51,091 bases of DNA from Adhaeribacter rhizoryzae (GTDB taxonomy: Bacteria > Bacteroidota > Bacteroidia > Cytophagales > Hymenobacteraceae). Position 1 is the stretch's first letter. Each line of letters starts with the position of its first letter. The translations under genes and the position numbers were made by a program. Where the stretch lies: contig NZ_VWSF01000002.1 in the NCBI RefSeq assembly GCF_008629685.1, positions 266,854 to 317,944 of the forward strand, read 5' to 3'. The notes under the pieces are model-generated. The model was not told the origin of the DNA, searched no databases, and worked only from the letters and a program-made list of their open reading frames with translations. Below are positions 17,048 to 25,219 of the stretch, in pieces.

Positions 17048-18187
17048 TTATTTTATTACCAAAGGGGTAGGCGAGAAGCACAAAATAAAAACCAGCAGCG
17101 CTACACAACCTAAAACTTTCCGCCCCGTTGAGAGGGGCCGTTCGTCGGGAGCCGGCGGGTGAAATATTCCTAAAAACCGCGACAAAATCAGCCCGAACAA
17201 AAGCCAGCCCGGATAACCGTTTAAATCGGGAAATAACCAGGCCAAACCAAACTGGATCGCCATTGTTACAGCTATTAGCATAAAGGCATATTTTATATGC
17301 GGTACGGTGCGCTGAAATACCAGGAATAGGTAAATTGCATAAGTTGGGTAAGCCCATTGGGCTGTTTCCATGGGCGTATCAGGCGATAATATTCCTAAGC
17401 CGGCGTAAAGAATAAATACGAAAAACAGCACCGGCGACAACCGGTTAAAATTGCGGTACCCAATTAAACCGTACAAAATATGCCCCCCATCGAGTTGCCC
17501 GATAGGTAATAAATTCAGCGCTGTGAAAAATAAAGATAAATAGCCGGCAAACAGCAGCGGGTAATGAATTAACTCGTACTTATTTGGTAACAGTCGGGCA
17601 TCGGCCACATAGTTTTCAAAAAACAGAAATAATAAATTATCGCCTAACGTAATGGTGCCCAAGGTGTTTTTATACACGTACTGCGGATAGTTTAAGCCAT
17701 ATTGCTCGTAAGCCGGGTGAATCTGAAAAATATATTCGGGCTCAGGTAAATGGGTAAAACCGTAGTACAGCAAAGGCAAAGCTACCACAAACCCAGCCAG
17801 CGGGCCCGCAATACCCACATCAAAAAACTCTTTCTTCGAAAATATTCGGTCTTTAATCCGGATAAAGGCACCCATGGTACCAATGGTAGAGGTAAACCCC
17901 AGCCACATAGGAATGTAGTAAGGCAGCGTTACCCGAATTTTGTAATACCGCGCTGTAAAATAATGCCCAAACTCATGGCAAGTCAGAACAAATAAAAACG
18001 GTAAAGAAAATAATAAACCGCCTTTTGCGTGCTGCCAGTCCATCCATTGCACCAACTCGCTATCGGGCGCATAGCCATAAATAGGCCGCCCGTAAAGCCA
18101 TTCGGCTCCGGCAATGGTGGTAGTGAATAAAGTGAGTAAAAATAAAAATATATGCAGGGCGTACCCCTTTGCTTTTTTATAAAGCAT
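17048..18187 (-). CDS. Site-2 protease family (M50) zinc metalloprotease
   Basis: A 379-aa polytopic membrane protein with the intramembrane zinc motif HEFGH (His71, Glu72, His75) and the third ligand Asp233 in LPIGQLDGGH, both inside hydrophobic segments. The GTMGAFIRIKDR and FFDVGIAGPLAGF blocks are typical of the EGY1/S2P branch without a PDZ domain. Members cleave substrates within the membrane, often releasing transcription factors; the substrate is unknown. It overlaps the end of the upstream HAD gene by 11 nt, indicating one transcript and translational coupling. Confidence 0.9.
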   Translation of the reverse strand: MLYKKAKGYALHIFLFLLTLFTTTIAGAEWLYGRPIYGYAPDSELVQWMDWQHAKGGLLFSLPFLFVLTCHEFGHYFTARYYKIRVTLPYYIPMWLGFTSTIGTMGAFIRIKDRIFSKKEFFDVGIAGPLAGFVVALPLLYYGFTHLPEPEYIFQIHPAYEQYGLNYPQYVYKNTLGTITLGDNLLFLFFENYVADARLLPNKYELIHYPLLFAGYLSLFFTALNLLPIGQLDGGHILYGLIGYRNFNRLSPVLFFVFILYAGLGILSPDTPMETAQWAYPTYAIYLFLVFQRTVPHIKYAFMLIAVTMAIQFGLAWLFPDLNGYPGWLLFGLILSRFLGIFHPPAPDERPLSTGRKVLGCVALLVFILCFSPTPLVIK

Positions 18188-18806
18188 CTTTAAAAGCCTC
18201 GTTTATGGTAAGGGGAGGCGCCAGAAATAACGTGTGTAACCCTACGGTTTTCGCCCCCTCAATGTGTTGTATGCTGTCGTCGACAAAAAGTGTTTCGCCT
18301 GCCTGTAAATTATTCTGGGCCAATATCTGCTCAAATACGATGGCATCGGGCTTACGTTGCCCTATCAGGTGCGAATAATACGTTTTCTCGAACAAGGAGT
18401 CGAGGCTCGGAATGGTAAAGTTATCAGCTACAATTTGGGTGAATTTTACCAAATGAATAGCATTGGTATTGCTGAGCAAAAACAGCCGGTATTTTTTGCC
18501 TAACGCTTGTAACAACTCAATGCGTTCGGCCGGAATATCCAGCAGCAGCGCGTTCCAGGCGGCATCTATTTCTTCATCAGTAGCTTCTATTTCATAATGT
18601 TCCCGGAGGCCGGCCCGAAATTCAGCATCAGAAATACGGCCGGTTTCGTAGGCATCGAACAAAGCCGATTGCTGTTTTTGTGTAAATTCCAGCACCTTGC
18701 CGCTTTTACTCAGTTTCTGAAAAGCATCCAACGATAACTGAAATTTGATATTAATAATAACACCGCCTAAGTCGAAAATAATATTTTTAATGCCGTCTGG
18801 TAGCAT
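18177..18806 (-). CDS. HAD superfamily (subfamily IA, YihX-like) phosphatase
   Basis: 209 aa from the ATG at 18806, which directly precedes the conserved start GIKNIIFDLGGVI. The frame is open for 31 more codons upstream, but those carry no HAD homology. Motifs: FDLGGV with nucleophile Asp12 (the second Asp of DxD is Gly, as in YihX-type enzymes), LLSNTN (motif II), GQRKPD (motif III Lys) and LFVDDS (motif IV). It probably dephosphorylates small sugar or nucleotide phosphates in the cytoplasm. A TAAATTTG box (minus strand, 18813-18820) lies so close to the ATG that the mRNA could be leaderless. First gene of a two-gene unit with the M50 protease. Confidence 0.88.
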   Translation of the reverse strand: MLPDGIKNIIFDLGGVIINIKFQLSLDAFQKLSKSGKVLEFTQKQQSALFDAYETGRISDAEFRAGLREHYEIEATDEEIDAAWNALLLDIPAERIELLQALGKKYRLFLLSNTNAIHLVKFTQIVADNFTIPSLDSLFEKTYYSHLIGQRKPDAIVFEQILAQNNLQAGETLFVDDSIQHIEGAKTVGLHTLFLAPPLTINEAFKDAL

Positions 18807-18912
18807 ACAATTCAAATTTATTCTAAAAAGGTTAAATAATTGTTTGGAAAATGCGGTGCAAATATGTAGAATTGCACCTCCAAAATCAAAGAGAACCAAA
18901 ATTCTTTTTGAC

Positions 18913-18986
18913 GGGCCTATAGCTCATTCGGTTAGAGCAACTGACTCATAATCAGTAGGTGCTTGGTTCGATTCCAAGTGGGCCCA
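18913..18986 (+). tRNA. tRNA with CAU anticodon, probably tRNA-Ile2
   Basis: A 74-nt cloverleaf: acceptor GGGCCTA/TGGGCCC, D stem GCTC/GAGC, anticodon stem ACTGA/TCAGT with loop CTCATAA (anticodon CAT at 18947-18949), T stem CTTGG/CCAAG with loop TTCGATT, discriminator A. CCA is not encoded. CAU is used by Met and by the lysidine-modified Ile2 tRNA. The C4-G69 and C5-G68 pairs are features reported to favour TilS recognition, so Ile2 is preferred over elongator Met; initiator is excluded because position 1 is paired. Confidence 0.93.
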
Positions 18987-18996
18987 CTTTAAAATC

Positions 18997-19033
18997 AGCC
19001 ACTTACAAGGTAAAACTGGTAAGTGGCTTTTTT
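18997..19033 (+). terminator. Terminator of the tRNA transcript
   Basis: AGCCACTTAC pairs perfectly with GTAAGTGGCT around a 12-nt loop and is followed by a T-run, 10 bp after the tRNA. Confidence 0.9.
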
Positions 19034-19170
19034 ATTGCCTGCTCTTTGCTTCCTGCAAATTCCTTTAATTAGGATTATTGGGGTTAAAAAATAGGTAAGG
19101 AAACTAGTTTTTAGCTTGTAAGTTTAACAATATATATACCGGTATAATATTAGGTTATTTAAATATTCTG

Positions 19171-19178
19171 TAAATTTG
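19171..19178 (+). promoter_or_regulatory. Candidate -7 box for the nucleotidyltransferase gene
   Basis: TAAATTTG matches TAnnTTTG and lies 31 bp before the ATG at 19210. No -33 TTG stands out. Confidence 0.45.
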
Positions 19179-19209
19179 CGCTGTTAATATTGTACCCTAT
19201 TCATTTATT

Positions 19210-20160
19210 ATGAGAATAAAAAAAGCAGTAATTACGGCTGCGGCCCGGGGCGAAAGACTTTACCCGGTAGCCGATACGGTTCAGAAAGCCATGTTGCCCG
19301 TAATTGATATTGATGGTTTGCACAAACCGGCTATCCAGATTATTTGTGAAGAAGCATTTGCCAGTGGCATCGAAGAAATTTGTGTGGTTTGTGCGCCCGG
19401 CGATGGATCTCGTTACCAGGAGGCTTTTACTTCGCTCCGGAATAATTTGCTGAAATCTTATAAAGGCGTACAATGGGCCCGCGAAGAAGCCGAAAAAATT
19501 GACCATTTAACCAGCCGCATCCAGTTTGTAGAACAAACCGAAGCATTGGGCTACGGACAAGCGGTTTACTGCGCCCGTAATTTCGTAAACAACGAACCGT
19601 TTTTGCTGTTGCTCGGCGATTATTTATACGTTTCGAACCTACGCGAAAAACGTTGTGCAGCTCAGTTAATAGAAATAGCCTTGCAGGAAAATTGTTCGGT
19701 ATCGGCGGTAAACCCGACAGTCGAGCACCAGATAAGCCGCTACGGTACTTTAACCGGTAAGCACTTGCCCAACCAACCCGGCGTTTACCAGATAGATAAA
19801 ATAATTGAAAAGCCGTCGCTGAGCGTAGCCGAACTGGAGTTGCAAACTCCTGGCTTGCGCATGGGCTATTATTTATGCTTCTTCGGGATGCACGTTTTAG
19901 TGCCGGCCGTTTTTGATATTCTGGAAAAACACCTGAACACCGGCGAAACCAATATTCAGTTAACGCCGGCTTTGCAGGAACTGGCTGCCACCGATAAATA
20001 CCTGGCTCTGGAAGTAAAAGGCAACCGCTACGATTTAAGCAAAAAGTTAGGCATGCTGCAAGCCCAGATTGCGTTGGGTTTGGCCGGTGAGGCCCACGAC
20101 GAAACCTTAACCACGTTGGTAGAATTGCTGGCCGAAGCTAATCTGCGTCAACTTAACTAA
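19210..20160 (+). CDS. GalU-type sugar-phosphate nucleotidyltransferase
   Basis: A 316-aa protein of the NTP_transferase family. The nucleotide-binding loop is ITAAARGERLYPVAD, followed by KAMLPVID with the catalytic-type Lys; LLLLGDYLY is the metal-binding region and IIEKPS follows. Its closest style is UTP-glucose-1-phosphate uridylyltransferase, which makes UDP-sugars. The loop has Ala where AAGxGxR enzymes usually have the first Gly, so substrate or efficiency may differ. It lies 78 bp upstream of the kinase-like/pyrophosphorylase fusion gene in the same direction, without a terminator between; the two are probably an operon and may act on the same sugar. Confidence 0.82.
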   Translation: MRIKKAVITAAARGERLYPVADTVQKAMLPVIDIDGLHKPAIQIICEEAFASGIEEICVVCAPGDGSRYQEAFTSLRNNLLKSYKGVQWAREEAEKIDHLTSRIQFVEQTEALGYGQAVYCARNFVNNEPFLLLLGDYLYVSNLREKRCAAQLIEIALQENCSVSAVNPTVEHQISRYGTLTGKHLPNQPGVYQIDKIIEKPSLSVAELELQTPGLRMGYYLCFFGMHVLVPAVFDILEKHLNTGETNIQLTPALQELAATDKYLALEVKGNRYDLSKKLGMLQAQIALGLAGEAHDETLTTLVELLAEANLRQLN

Positions 20161-20238
20161 AAATATTTAGTGCCGGCAAAACAGAATAGTTATTAGAATA
20201 GCTGTATCTGGGCTGGCATGTTTAAGAATTAAGGCTTC

Positions 20239-23200
20239 ATGAATATTTTTATAAATACCATTACTTCACCAGACCCGGAAGTTAGAAACCGCTCATTTCA
20301 TCAAATGGCTCAGGCGTTTTCTTCCGCAGAATTATTCCGGGCCCTGCAGGAGTTGGATGACTTTCGGAAAAATACCCCTAACCTTTACGAGAAAGTACGG
20401 GCTATTCTGTTCCTATACTCCGGTTACCGCTTCTTCCTGATGGAAGCAAAAGATGTACCGGCTACCGGCAAAATTCCTTACGCTGGTTTCGAAGATTTAT
20501 TGGGTCGGCGTTTTGAGCAGGCGATTACCACATTTTTGCAGGAAGTTAAACTGCACGGTCCCAATGCTACCTTGTTTAGCGGCCTGGCTGATAGCTATCA
20601 TCATTTGTCGTTCCAGATTCTGGCCGACCAGGTGCGCAAAAGTGTGCGGTCCAGCAAAGGCAACCAGTGGATGTTCCGGGTAGGGCACCAGGATGAGCAC
20701 CCTATCAAGATTCACCCGAAACTATTGCAACGGGCCGAAAACAGTTTGTTTTACCCGGTTCTGGAAGAGCAAACATCCGTGCGCATGGACTTAACGCACA
20801 GCGGCTGGTCTGATATTTTCTTTTTAGGCATGGATTACCCGGAAGGCGCACGGGTTATTAATATTTCGATTGATTTGGGTGTATTTGGTCGCGACAAAGA
20901 AATTAAACCGCCGCTGCAAACCTACATCCGGGTTATCGAAGAACCGGTGCTCCGCCTCACCAGCATCGACCTGAACACGACTAAAGATATTCATGACCTG
21001 GCCGATTTATTTAACTTCGGTAACGATTACCTGAGTTTGGTAAAAGCCGGGGTTATTGCTTCGGGTTTAATCCCACCGTCCTTTGAAGGAACTAACCAAT
21101 CGCTGGAGAAAATATTATCCCGGATGGTGGCGCCTGGCATGGGCATTGAAGTAGTAACCAAGGTAAACGATATTCCGAAGGGTTCGCGTTTTGCGGTTTC
21201 TACCAATTTATTAGGTTCAATTATTAGCTTACTCATGCGGGCAACCGGCCAAACCAAAAACCTGGTGGGTGGTCTGGAAGAAAGCGAGCGTCGGTTGGTA
21301 GCTTCCCGCGCTATATTGGGCGAATGGATTGGCGGTTCGGGTGGTGGTTGGCAGGATTCTGGCGGGGTTTGGCCGGGCATCAAAGCCATTACGGGTACGT
21401 TTGCCCAGGCAGGTGATCCTGAAGCCGGTATTAGCCGCGGTACTTTATTGCCCCGTCACCGGGTTTTACAAGGCGAAGCTATTCACCCGGACATCTCCGA
21501 TAAAATTACCAACTCGCTGGTATTGATGCACGGAGGCATGGCCTCTAACGTAGGCCCAATCCTGGAAATGGTAACCGAAAAGTACCTGCTGCGCGGCGAT
21601 AGAGAATGGGAAGCACGTCAGCAAACGAACCAAATATTCGATAATATTCTGGGGGCCTTAAAAGAAGGCGATATTCAGAAGTTAGGTGCTAACACGGCCC
21701 GCAACTGGGAATACCCCATTAAAACCATAATTCCGTGGGCTTCTACTTACTTTACCGAACAAATTATTGCCAAAGCTAAAAAAGAATTTGGCGCTGATTA
21801 TTATGGCTTCCTGATGCTGGGTGGTATGTCGGGCGGCGGTATGGGTATGTTTGTAAACCCCGAAAAGTACGAGCATTACAAAATGCGGGTGCTGGATTTA
21901 TTGCGTACTACCAAAGCGGAGCTGTCGGATGCTTTGCCTTTTGCCATGGAACCAGTGGTGTACAACTGGCGCATTAACCAACGCGGCACCTGGTCGTCGT
22001 TGCACGAAGGCGCCGAAGCGCTAATGCCGGAGCAATATTACGGTATCCATGTGTCGGAACTGGTCCGCAAAGATCCTAATGCCATTTCTTACATTCGCCG
22101 GGCCGAAATTGACCATTTTACGACTTTAGCGGAGCAGCACCACTTGGCGTATCCGCTGCTACGAACCATTGTCAGCAACTTATTTAAAGTATCTGACCCA
22201 TCCTCGCAAAGCAACCGCAGCGACGAAAACGACAAATCGGACCGCATTAAAAAAGAAAACGGCTTTGATTTTATTCAGCACGAAGAAATACGCGAAGAGC
22301 TGCAGAAAGGCCGTATTGGGTTGTCGCGTAACCGTTTGCACGCCGAAACTACCATTGAAGATGTGCGCTCAACCGATGTGGTGCAACTGGAAGAATTAAC
22401 TGCCGAATCAAATATTGGCGAAGAAGCCATCAAAGCCGGCAAAGTTGGGGTATTAAGTTTGGCCGCCGGGGTAGGTAGCCGCTGGACCAAAGGGGCCGGG
22501 GTAATTAAAGCCCTAAATCCGTTTGTAGAAATAGATGGCGTGCATCGCAGCTTCCTGGAAATCCACTTGGCTAAGACCCGCACGGTAGGCGAAAAATATC
22601 AGGCCGTTATTCCGCACCTGGTAGCTACCAGTTACCTCACGCACAAGCCTATTGAAAGGAAGCTAAACCAAACGGATAATTTTGGGTACAATGGACCAGT
22701 TTACTTGTCGCCGGGCCGTTCTATTGGGCAACGCTTTGTTCCGATGGAGCGTGATTTACGCTTTATGTGGGAAGAAATGCCGCAAGAAACCCTCGACGAA
22801 AACAAGCAAAAAGTACGGGAATCGGTACGGCAGTCGATGATTAATTGGGCCAGAGGTAAAGGCGAAGGTACCGATTACGTCGATAATATTGCCTCGCAAC
22901 GGTTCTCACCGTTAGGCCACTGGTACGAAGTATCGAACCTCCTGCGCAACGGTACTTTAGCTAAACTCCTTGATGAGAATCCGCAGGTAGAAACCATTAT
23001 GCTGCATAATATTGATACCTTAGGCGCCGACATAAACCCGGCTGCTTTGGGGCATCACCTGGCCTCGGGCAATGTACTGACTTTTGAAGTGGTACCGCGT
23101 CGCATTGAGGACCGGGGTGGCGGGTTAGCCCGCGTAAACGGCCACGTACGCTTACTTGAAGGGTTGGCGCAGCCTCGCGAAGAAGACGAACTGAACCTAA

Positions 23201-23568
23201 GCTATTATAACACCATGACCACCTGGATTCAGGTAGATCCGCTGTTAGCATTATTCGGGCTTACCCGCCAGGATTTAAAAGGCGATGCGGCATTGCTGGC
23301 GAAGGCTGTTCGGAAAGTAGCACACCGGATGCCGACTTACGTTACCATTAAAGATGTTAAATACCGCTGGGGACACGGCCAGGAAGATATTTACCCGGTA
23401 GCCCAAATCGAAAAACTCTGGAGTGATATGTCGGGCTTAACCGATATTCAGTGCGGGTATATTGCGGTGCCACGTTTGCGCGGCCAGCAAATGAAAGATC
23501 CAGCGCAGTTAGATGCTTGGGTAACCGATGGCAGTAAAGATTACATTGCCTCGCTTTGCACCTTTTAA
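20239..23568 (+). CDS. Fusion of GHMP (fucokinase-like) domain and UDPGP pyrophosphorylase domain
   Basis: A 1109-aa protein with three parts. Residues 1-170 are helical and unrecognised. About 175-650 is GHMP-kinase-like: SVRMDLTHSGWSDIFF (180-195) and GGSGGGWQDSGGVWPGIK (365-382) match the fucokinase half of Fkp, but the expected P-loop (KGSGLGTSS in relatives) reads KGSRFAVST at 314-322, losing its glycines. A polar linker (about 650-680) precedes a C-terminal UDPGP domain: SLAAGVGSRWTKG (740-752), SPLGHWYEV (about 890), NIDTLGADI (about 924), then RGGGLARVNGHVRLLE. Known Fkp/FKGP proteins have the pyrophosphorylase first and the kinase second, so the order here is reversed. A sugar-activation role (sugar-1-P plus NTP to NDP-sugar) is likely for the C-terminal half; kinase activity is doubtful. 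Confidence 0.75.
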   Translation: MNIFINTITSPDPEVRNRSFHQMAQAFSSAELFRALQELDDFRKNTPNLYEKVRAILFLYSGYRFFLMEAKDVPATGKIPYAGFEDLLGRRFEQAITTFLQEVKLHGPNATLFSGLADSYHHLSFQILADQVRKSVRSSKGNQWMFRVGHQDEHPIKIHPKLLQRAENSLFYPVLEEQTSVRMDLTHSGWSDIFFLGMDYPEGARVINISIDLGVFGRDKEIKPPLQTYIRVIEEPVLRLTSIDLNTTKDIHDLADLFNFGNDYLSLVKAGVIASGLIPPSFEGTNQSLEKILSRMVAPGMGIEVVTKVNDIPKGSRFAVSTNLLGSIISLLMRATGQTKNLVGGLEESERRLVASRAILGEWIGGSGGGWQDSGGVWPGIKAITGTFAQAGDPEAGISRGTLLPRHRVLQGEAIHPDISDKITNSLVLMHGGMASNVGPILEMVTEKYLLRGDREWEARQQTNQIFDNILGALKEGDIQKLGANTARNWEYPIKTIIPWASTYFTEQIIAKAKKEFGADYYGFLMLGGMSGGGMGMFVNPEKYEHYKMRVLDLLRTTKAELSDALPFAMEPVVYNWRINQRGTWSSLHEGAEALMPEQYYGIHVSELVRKDPNAISYIRRAEIDHFTTLAEQHHLAYPLLRTIVSNLFKVSDPSSQSNRSDENDKSDRIKKENGFDFIQHEEIREELQKGRIGLSRNRLHAETTIEDVRSTDVVQLEELTAESNIGEEAIKAGKVGVLSLAAGVGSRWTKGAGVIKALNPFVEIDGVHRSFLEIHLAKTRTVGEKYQAVIPHLVATSYLTHKPIERKLNQTDNFGYNGPVYLSPGRSIGQRFVPMERDLRFMWEEMPQETLDENKQKVRESVRQSMINWARGKGEGTDYVDNIASQRFSPLGHWYEVSNLLRNGTLAKLLDENPQVETIMLHNIDTLGADINPAALGHHLASGNVLTFEVVPRRIEDRGGGLARVNGHVRLLEGLAQPREEDELNLSYYNTMTTWIQVDPLLALFGLTRQDLKGDAALLAKAVRKVAHRMPTYVTIKDVKYRWGHGQEDIYPVAQIEKLWSDMSGLTDIQCGYIAVPRLRGQQMKDPAQLDAWVTDGSKDYIASLCTF

Positions 23569-23594
23569 TAATTAATTAAAGATCTCAAACGCGT

Positions 23595-23632
23595 AAAAAA
23601 AGCCGCTCTTATTTTAAAGAGTGGCTTTTTTT
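23595..23632 (+). terminator. Terminator of the fusion gene
   Basis: AGCCGCTCTT pairs with AAGAGTGGCT (one G-T wobble) with flanking A- and T-runs, 27 bp past the stop. Confidence 0.92.
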
Positions 23633-23705
23633 ATGATTGTTCTGGTGCTGGTAAAATTCATCTTGAAAGGCTTAATCGCCTTTTTTTCATCAGCTATAAC
23701 TGCTC

Positions 23706-23782
23706 TTCGGTTTGTGCCCTCACAAACCGAAAGGAAACCAATTGCTACCGCTATACTGAAGGTCTGTGAGGGCACAGACCTT
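23706..23782. repeat. Nested double-hairpin repeat, copy A
   Basis: Hairpin 1 (23706-23731) is TTCGGTTTGTG-CCCT-CACAAACCGAA. Hairpin 2 (23759-23782) is AAGGTCTGTG-AGGG-CACAGACCTT. The two hairpins are near reverse complements of each other, so the whole forms an inverted pair of palindromes. Hairpin 2 differs from its relatives by a T-to-C and an A-to-G change that keep the base pair. Confidence 0.85.
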
Positions 23783-23847
23783 GGTGAGTTAAAGATTATA
23801 TTGCTTTGCTCTGTACTTTTTAATATCCAGGTAATATTTAATATTGT

Positions 23848-23877
23848 AAAGCCGCTCTTAAACAAGAGCGGCTTTTT
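23848..23877. terminator. Second terminator-like hairpin (duplicate)
   Basis: AAAGCCGCTCTT pairs perfectly with AAGAGCGGCTTT around AAAC, then T residues. Nearly the same stem as the terminator at 23595, with no gene between, so it is best read as part of a local duplication. Confidence 0.8.
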
Positions 23878-23948
23878 ATGTTTGTTCTGATAGGGAAAAA
23901 TTTTTTGTAAAGAATAATCTGGTTTGCTTCTTCGTTCCTCCACTCCTT

Positions 23949-24022
23949 GGTTTGTGCCCTCACAAACCGGAAGAAAATTGGATGTTGACGCTATTCCGAA
24001 GGTTTGTGAGGGCACAAACCTT
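23949..24022. repeat. Nested double-hairpin repeat, copy B
   Basis: Hairpin 1 (23949-23968) GGTTTGTG-CCCT-CACAAACC and hairpin 2 (23999-24022) AAGGTTTGTG-AGGG-CACAAACCTT lie exactly 240 bp after the matching parts of copy A. The spacer between hairpins is about the same length in both copies and partly similar. Confidence 0.85.
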
Positions 24023-24168
24023 GGTGCAAGGGGTAGGTTTGGTTAAATGAAACTATGAGGTTTAGAACCGAATATTTTAAAACAAAAAGCGCCAATTCTT
24101 AGGGAACCAGCACTTTGCTTATTGCTTTAAAACCCGTTCTACAAACAGGTTTATCTATTTAAATGAAA

Positions 24169-24495
24169 TTATACCGAGAAGCTGTCGCCGCAACCGCAGG
24201 TACGCGAAGCATTCGGGTTATCGAAGTAAAAGCCTTTACCGTTTAGGCCATCTGAAAAATTAAGTTCGGTACCGGCCAGGTACAGGAAGCTTTTCATATC
24301 TACTACTATCTTTACGCCTTTGTCTTCAAACTCCTGGTCCATTGGTTTTACTTCGTCGTCAAAGTCGAGTTTGTACGATAAGCCAGAGCAGCCACCGCCA
24401 GCCACTGAAGCCCGCAAACGAAAACTATCGGTCAGTTGGGCATCGGCTTTCAGCTTTTCTACTTTTTCTTTGGCTAAATCTGATACTGTTATCAT
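24169..24495 (-). CDS. iscA: IscA/ErpA-type iron-sulfur assembly protein
   Basis: A 108-aa A-type carrier with the three conserved cysteines in GGGCSGLSY and the C-terminal CGCGDSF. These proteins hold Fe or [2Fe-2S]/[4Fe-4S] clusters and pass them to targets. It is third after iscS and iscU on the minus strand, 154 bp beyond iscU with a strong hairpin terminator between, so it may be partly uncoupled from them. IscA, SufA and ErpA cannot be separated on sequence alone; the neighbours favour the Isc name. Confidence 0.9.
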   Translation of the reverse strand: MITVSDLAKEKVEKLKADAQLTDSFRLRASVAGGGCSGLSYKLDFDDEVKPMDQEFEDKGVKIVVDMKSFLYLAGTELNFSDGLNGKGFYFDNPNASRTCGCGDSFSV

Positions 24496-24571
24496 GGCTT
24501 TGCAATTTTAGGAAGTTGTTTCTAACTACATTTATGTCAGAATTGCCGCTTCTTTCTTTAAAATATTAATT

Positions 24572-24617
24572 GCAAAAAGCAGACCAAATTCCGGTAAGGG
24601 GCTAGTCTGCTTTTTGC
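24572..24617 (-). terminator. Terminator/attenuator between iscU and iscA
   Basis: GCAAAAAGCAGAC and GTCTGCTTTTTGC form a perfect 13-bp stem around a 20-nt loop. On the minus strand the descending arm supplies the T-run. It lies 33 bp after the iscU stop, inside the apparent isc operon. Confidence 0.85.
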
Positions 24618-24649
24618 GTTAAATAACCCAGATGGGTTACTAATTATTA

Positions 24650-25063
24650 TTAGTGATGCGCTTTCGCTTCTTCTAGAGCGGGTAAGCCATTTTTCACCCG
24701 GTAGTCGTTAATAGCAGCTTTAATCGCATCTTCGGCTAATACCGAGCAGTGAATTTTTACCGGTGGTAAGGCCAGTTCTTCCACAATTTCCATGTTATCG
24801 ATGGATAAAGCAGCATTAATAGATTTACCTTTTAACCATTCGGTGGCTAAAGAAGATGACGCAATGGCAGAACCACAACCAAAGGTTTTGAATTTAGCGT
24901 CGGTAATAACCTGGTTTTCGTCTACTTCAATTTGCAAACGCATTACGTCGCCACACTCAGGGGCGCCAACTAAGCCAGTACCAACATTGGCTTTAGATTT
25001 ATCCAGCGTACCTACGTTACGTGGGTTGCTGTAATGATCAATTACTTTATCTGAATAAGCCAT
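24650..25063 (-). CDS. iscU: Iron-sulfur cluster scaffold IscU
   Basis: A 137-aa scaffold with the three cluster cysteines in APECGDVM, KTFGCGSAIASSS and VKIHCSVLAEDAIKAA, and the conserved start YSDKVIDHYSNPRNVGTLD. It assembles [2Fe-2S] clusters from IscS-derived sulfur. The usual LPPVK chaperone-binding motif is present as ALPPVKIHC. It follows iscS with a 156-bp AT-rich, repeat-containing gap. Confidence 0.97.
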   Translation of the reverse strand: MAYSDKVIDHYSNPRNVGTLDKSKANVGTGLVGAPECGDVMRLQIEVDENQVITDAKFKTFGCGSAIASSSLATEWLKGKSINAALSIDNMEIVEELALPPVKIHCSVLAEDAIKAAINDYRVKNGLPALEEAKAHH

Positions 25064-25072
25064 TTCTTTATC

Positions 25073-25200
25073 AATTAAAAATTATGAATTAAAAATTATG
25101 AATTACTTAGAAATACGAATTATAAATTAGAATGATTTAGGTTGCTGGACCTGAACATTATAGTGTTAAGTGCCAGAACCATTTCTAATTTATAATTCAT
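25073..25200. repeat. AT-rich direct and inverted repeats between iscS and iscU
   Basis: Two tandem 14-bp copies of AATTAAAAATTATG (25073-25100), and an inverted pair built on GAATTATAAATTAGAATG (25117-25134) and its near complement at 25180-25198. The ATTCATAATT style of simple repeat is widespread in AT-rich genomes. It may fold in the operon mRNA. Confidence 0.7.
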
Positions 25201-25219
25201 AATTTCTAATTTAATATTA

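Larger units (their letters stand above)
23569..24168. other. Intergenic region: duplicated terminator plus nested hairpins
   Basis: About 600 bp without a coding gene. It contains two similar units about 240-250 bp apart, each a GCCGCTCTT terminator hairpin followed by a double-hairpin repeat. The small frames that cross it are repeat-derived. Confidence 0.7.

Noticed and set aside
18807-18899. 31-codon N-terminal extension of the HAD protein
   Set aside because: It has no homology to the family; the conserved domain begins right after the internal ATG at 18806.
23614-24015. Open frames crossing the intergenic repeats on both strands
   Set aside because: They read through the terminator hairpins and nested palindromes and include the repeat sequence itself, so they are not genes.
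25073-25200. Direct repeats considered as a CRISPR-like array or IS ends
   Set aside because: Only two 14-bp tandem units with no spacers, pure AT-rich simple sequence, and no transposase or cas gene.
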